From Quillaja saponaria (Eukaryota > Streptophyta > Magnoliopsida > Fabales > Quillajaceae), in assembly GCA_029379385.1 (NCBI GenBank), contig CM055618.1, positions 12,658,134 through 12,722,133 of the forward strand: a stretch of 64,000 nt of DNA. The letters run 5' to 3'. This document shows, piece by piece, positions 61,243 to 64,000 of the stretch (positions are counted from its first letter, which is position 1; each line of letters begins with the position of its first letter). Position numbers and translations under genes: made by a program. The notes below the pieces were generated by a model. That model saw only the letters and a program-made list of their open reading frames with translations. It was not told where the DNA came from and made no database searches.

Positions 61243-62943
61243 TGTTAGTAGTATGCCCTAAAATCAATGACATGCGATGTTGTAGCATATTATTTTATGT
61301 ACAATCTTATTCATATTATTAATAAATATAAGTGGCAAACATTATCATGTATAAAAGTTATTAATTAATCATCATGAGCCTAAAGAATTAAAGTAATGGA
61401 AATAAGCATCATGATGAGATCATGTTAATGAGATGTATTTCCTTTAAGCTTAATTCTTAAATGTTTCTAATCATAGGATCACTAAGTAGGGCATTAGTGA
61501 ATCCGGATAGATTAGTACATATCTAGTTGGCTCAAAGAATTGAGGGTGGCTGGTCTCATAGTCACTTGTGTATAAGACACTAAAACAGATATGTAGGTGC
61601 TCATTAGAGAATGAGTTCACTGAACTGACTCAAGTGAGAACACTTATATGGAGTTTCTTTACATGTCAATAGGTAGTTCTTATGTTACAGTTGTGCAAAT
61701 AGTCCTTTGACTTGAGACATCATAGTTATCTTGTATGTACGTTATTATACCTTGATACTATTTCTGATTCTATTAATGAGTCACCTAAGAAGTAGTAATT
61801 GGGTATAATCACTTGCATATGGAAGTATGTGAATGTGCAATAAAGAATCTATCACTCTTAGTAGAAAATAGAGAATGTCCTATGTGGTCTATAAAAAGAT
61901 TTAACTTAAAATCTATGGCCATAGCAATGTGAATATTAAAATATGAGTTTCTATTTTTCCCAATGAAGTTATAATTTTAAGATTAGACACATATGATTAA
62001 ATTTAGGGTTTGACATTATTTCCATACCCAAATAGATTTAATCAGGACATTGCATGATAGGAGGATTGAATTGCATGGTAACTGTTAACAGAAAGGTTCA
62101 AAAGGTTCACAGCCATATTCATACTATTATGGGTAGTCATCATATGTTGCTAGGCACCAATCTTGACTTGTAGGAAACCCTGATAATTAATTAATTATCT
62201 ATAAATGATTAATTAATTTATCTTAATTGAAGGGTGAATTAAAAAGAGTTTTAATTTAAATAATTAGAATGAGTTCTAATTTAATTGGACATGATCCAGT
62301 AATAAATATGTAAAAGTTACATGCCTATTGCCATCAATAGTTTGCATCTAAGGGGTCACACACAAAATGACAATATTCAACTAAGGAGAGTTTAGGAGCA
62401 ATCATGTAATTATTATAGTTTGTTAGGCATTAGATTTAATTATGATTAAATCCTAATGTTAGCATAATCTTTAATGTGTTAGGACTGTCAAATACATAAG
62501 GAGGTGACTAGTTTTTATAAAAGATAAGACATAACAAACTAAATAAAAAACAGAAAAGAAAAATAATTGTATGGACTATACAGAGAGCCTAAAAATTATA
62601 AGAGAGATTCGGTAACTTGTGCTAGCATACAAGGAATCCCTTGATAACCCATTTCATCTTCAAGCATGAAGATCCTTAGTTGGATTCGTTCGTGTGGATA
62701 CACTTAGAGACGGGACACCTGTGGCGTTGCTGTGCTCTTGATGAATCAACGAAGTAGTGACAGCCGATAAAAAATATGACGAAAGAATTAAAAGCTTTGG
62801 AGGTACATAGTTCTTTACTTGTTTAATTGTTAAACTATAATTAGGATCTTTCATATAATCATAAGGTGATTTCGGGTTAAAGGAATCAAAATTTTAAATT
62901 CTACTGCACATATGATTGCCAAATTTTATACTGATTCCTAACA
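61243..62943 (+). mobile_element. Solo LTR (family A, copy 2), 1701 bp
   Basis: It starts TGTTAGTAGTATGC and ends CCTAACA, with a perfect 5-bp target duplication gtgtt at 61238-61242 and 62944-62948. It is closely similar along its length to 53161-54877, with scattered substitutions and small indels (for example about 20 extra bp near 62197). A TATAAAAG box at 62516-62523 marks the likely promoter about 430 bp from the right end. Its own target duplication shows an independent insertion, here into the decayed copia element. Confidence 0.93.
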
Positions 62944-62948
62944 GTGTT

Positions 62949-64000
62949 TAACTCCTCCAAATGTAATACTCCTTATTTTATACTAAGAAAATTTATTCCT
63001 AAAATATTTTTACTTAAAGAAAAATCTTAAATGTTTTAGCATAAACATTTAGGTCAAATTTAAGGGAAAAAGTTAAAAATCTCATAAAGGATGTTATTCC
63101 CCTTACTTATTTTTGGAAACTTAAGGTTTTGGGTTAAGTTCGTTAAGAGTAAATTGACCAAAACAGTGAAAAATAGGGAAGCTAATAGTTCAAGTCTCGT
63201 AGAGATTTTTCATATTGATTTCAGTAAATTTTATTCTATTGATTGGCACGAATATATATGTATATATATATTTTGTTTTATACTTTCATTGATTACTTTT
63301 CCTGTTTTGGTTTTTATACTTAATTAAGTAAAATTCTGATTGTTTTGAAAATTGTAAAATTTTCAAAATTGAAGTTGAAATACAATTAGGAAAAGTTATT
63401 AAGGCTTTAAGGTCTGCTCATGGTGGTAGTATTATGGTAAACATGATGTTAATAGACATGAGATTATTAGGTAGGTACATACTAGTTGGTTTTTAACCCA
63501 TTATATCATACCTGGTAGCCCTGAACAAAGTTTTGTGGTCGAAAGGCGTACGCATACCTTTAAGGACATGATGTAAAATATGATGAATATGTCAAACTTC
63601 CCTGAATACTTTTTGGGAGAAATTCCTAAACTGGCTTGAACATCCTTAATAGTTCCTAGTAAATCAGGGTTTAAAATACATTTTTGAGTTGTAGGCTAGG
63701 AGAAAATTTAGCTTGAACTGTTTTCATATCTAAGGTTGTCAAACTAAAATAAAATATATAACACAAATGAGAAAAAAAATTGTCCTATTTTCTACTCACT
63801 GTTACTTCACTAGTTATCCAAATCACTCTAAAGGAGATATGTTCTATCTATGCGTGAAATTTAGATAGTAGTATCTCACACTGCTAAGTTCTTGGAGTTT
63901 GATTTGTTTGAGTTGAAAAGTTTTTTAACTACTAGAAAAGAAAGAAAAATAAATTTGTCACACTTCATTTACATATCTTGTCAAGATCCACATCATCTAC
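62949..64000 (+). pseudogene. Ty1/copia pol remnant (gag-pre-integrase, integrase)
   Basis: Fragments of a copia polyprotein lie in order with frame changes. Around 63110-63230 there is KSKLTKTVKN and ANSSSLVEIFHIDFS (integrase zinc-finger end and the usual LxEIIHTDI-like stretch). Around 63371-63425 there is EVEIQLGKVIKALRSAHGG (the usual RSDRGGE site, here degraded). Around 63503-63575 there is HYIIPGSPEQSFVVERRTHT, then NFPEYFLGEI near 63595. Around 63783-63850 there is VLFSTHCYFTSYPNHSKGD, a region lying between integrase and reverse transcriptase. Acidic catalytic residues are lost and stops are frequent. It continues past the right edge. Confidence 0.82.

Noticed and set aside
1..64000. 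tRNA, rRNA, CRISPR and bacterial operon features
   Set aside because: No tRNA box pairs, rRNA stretches or regularly spaced repeats with unique spacers were seen; gene structures are those of plant nuclear DNA.

Overview
The window is nuclear DNA from a flowering plant, most likely a eudicot. It is AT-rich, the genes carry many short GT-AG introns, and the gene families and transposons are typical of plants. No bacterial, organellar, CRISPR, rRNA or tRNA features were seen. I cannot name the species from the sequence alone. Exon coordinates were read by eye: reading frame is kept across every junction and the products match known families, but no alignment was run.

Left half (1-33.2 kb) is mostly ordinary genes. 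In order these are: the first coding exon of an OSCA/CSC1-type channel (minus strand, running off the left edge); a small membrane protein sharing a divergent promoter with it; a 4 kb dead hAT transposon (3986-8000); a shorter hAT-like element (8237-8973); a VTI1-type Qb-SNARE (9415-12605); a probable chloroplast DUF3110-like protein (13341-15992); the ankyrin-Raf-like kinase VIK (16800-20199); a p24-delta cargo receptor on the minus strand (21080-23024); about 4.5 kb of AT-rich spacer; and a Golgi O-fucosyltransferase-family gene (28268-33223). Several of these act in the endomembrane system (SNARE, p24, O-FucT), but nothing shows that they are co-regulated.

Right half (33.2-64 kb) is a dynamic accessory region. 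A PHO1-type SPX-EXS gene (41164-44894) is followed by a truncated PHO1 pseudogene (46789-48979). Both sit inside a family of small secreted cysteine-rich peptide genes: one divergent member at 33973, two nearly identical intact six-cysteine members at 36919 and 50975, and two copies (49960, 55903) that share a 28-nt deletion removing the last three cysteines. The peptide genes ride on multi-kilobase duplicated blocks (here called X and Y). Because the blocks are copies of each other, some later insertions can be dated against an empty site: a 1.7 kb solo LTR (53161-54877), a 515-bp PIF/Harbinger-like MITE (57296-57810) and probably a MULE-like element (37814-38605). The right end (about 58.5-64 kb) is a decayed Ty1/copia element with a second solo LTR of the same family (61243-62943) inserted in it.

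The most unusual content is the peptide-gene array with its shared truncation allele, intertwined with the PHO1 duplication. The function of the peptides is unknown.
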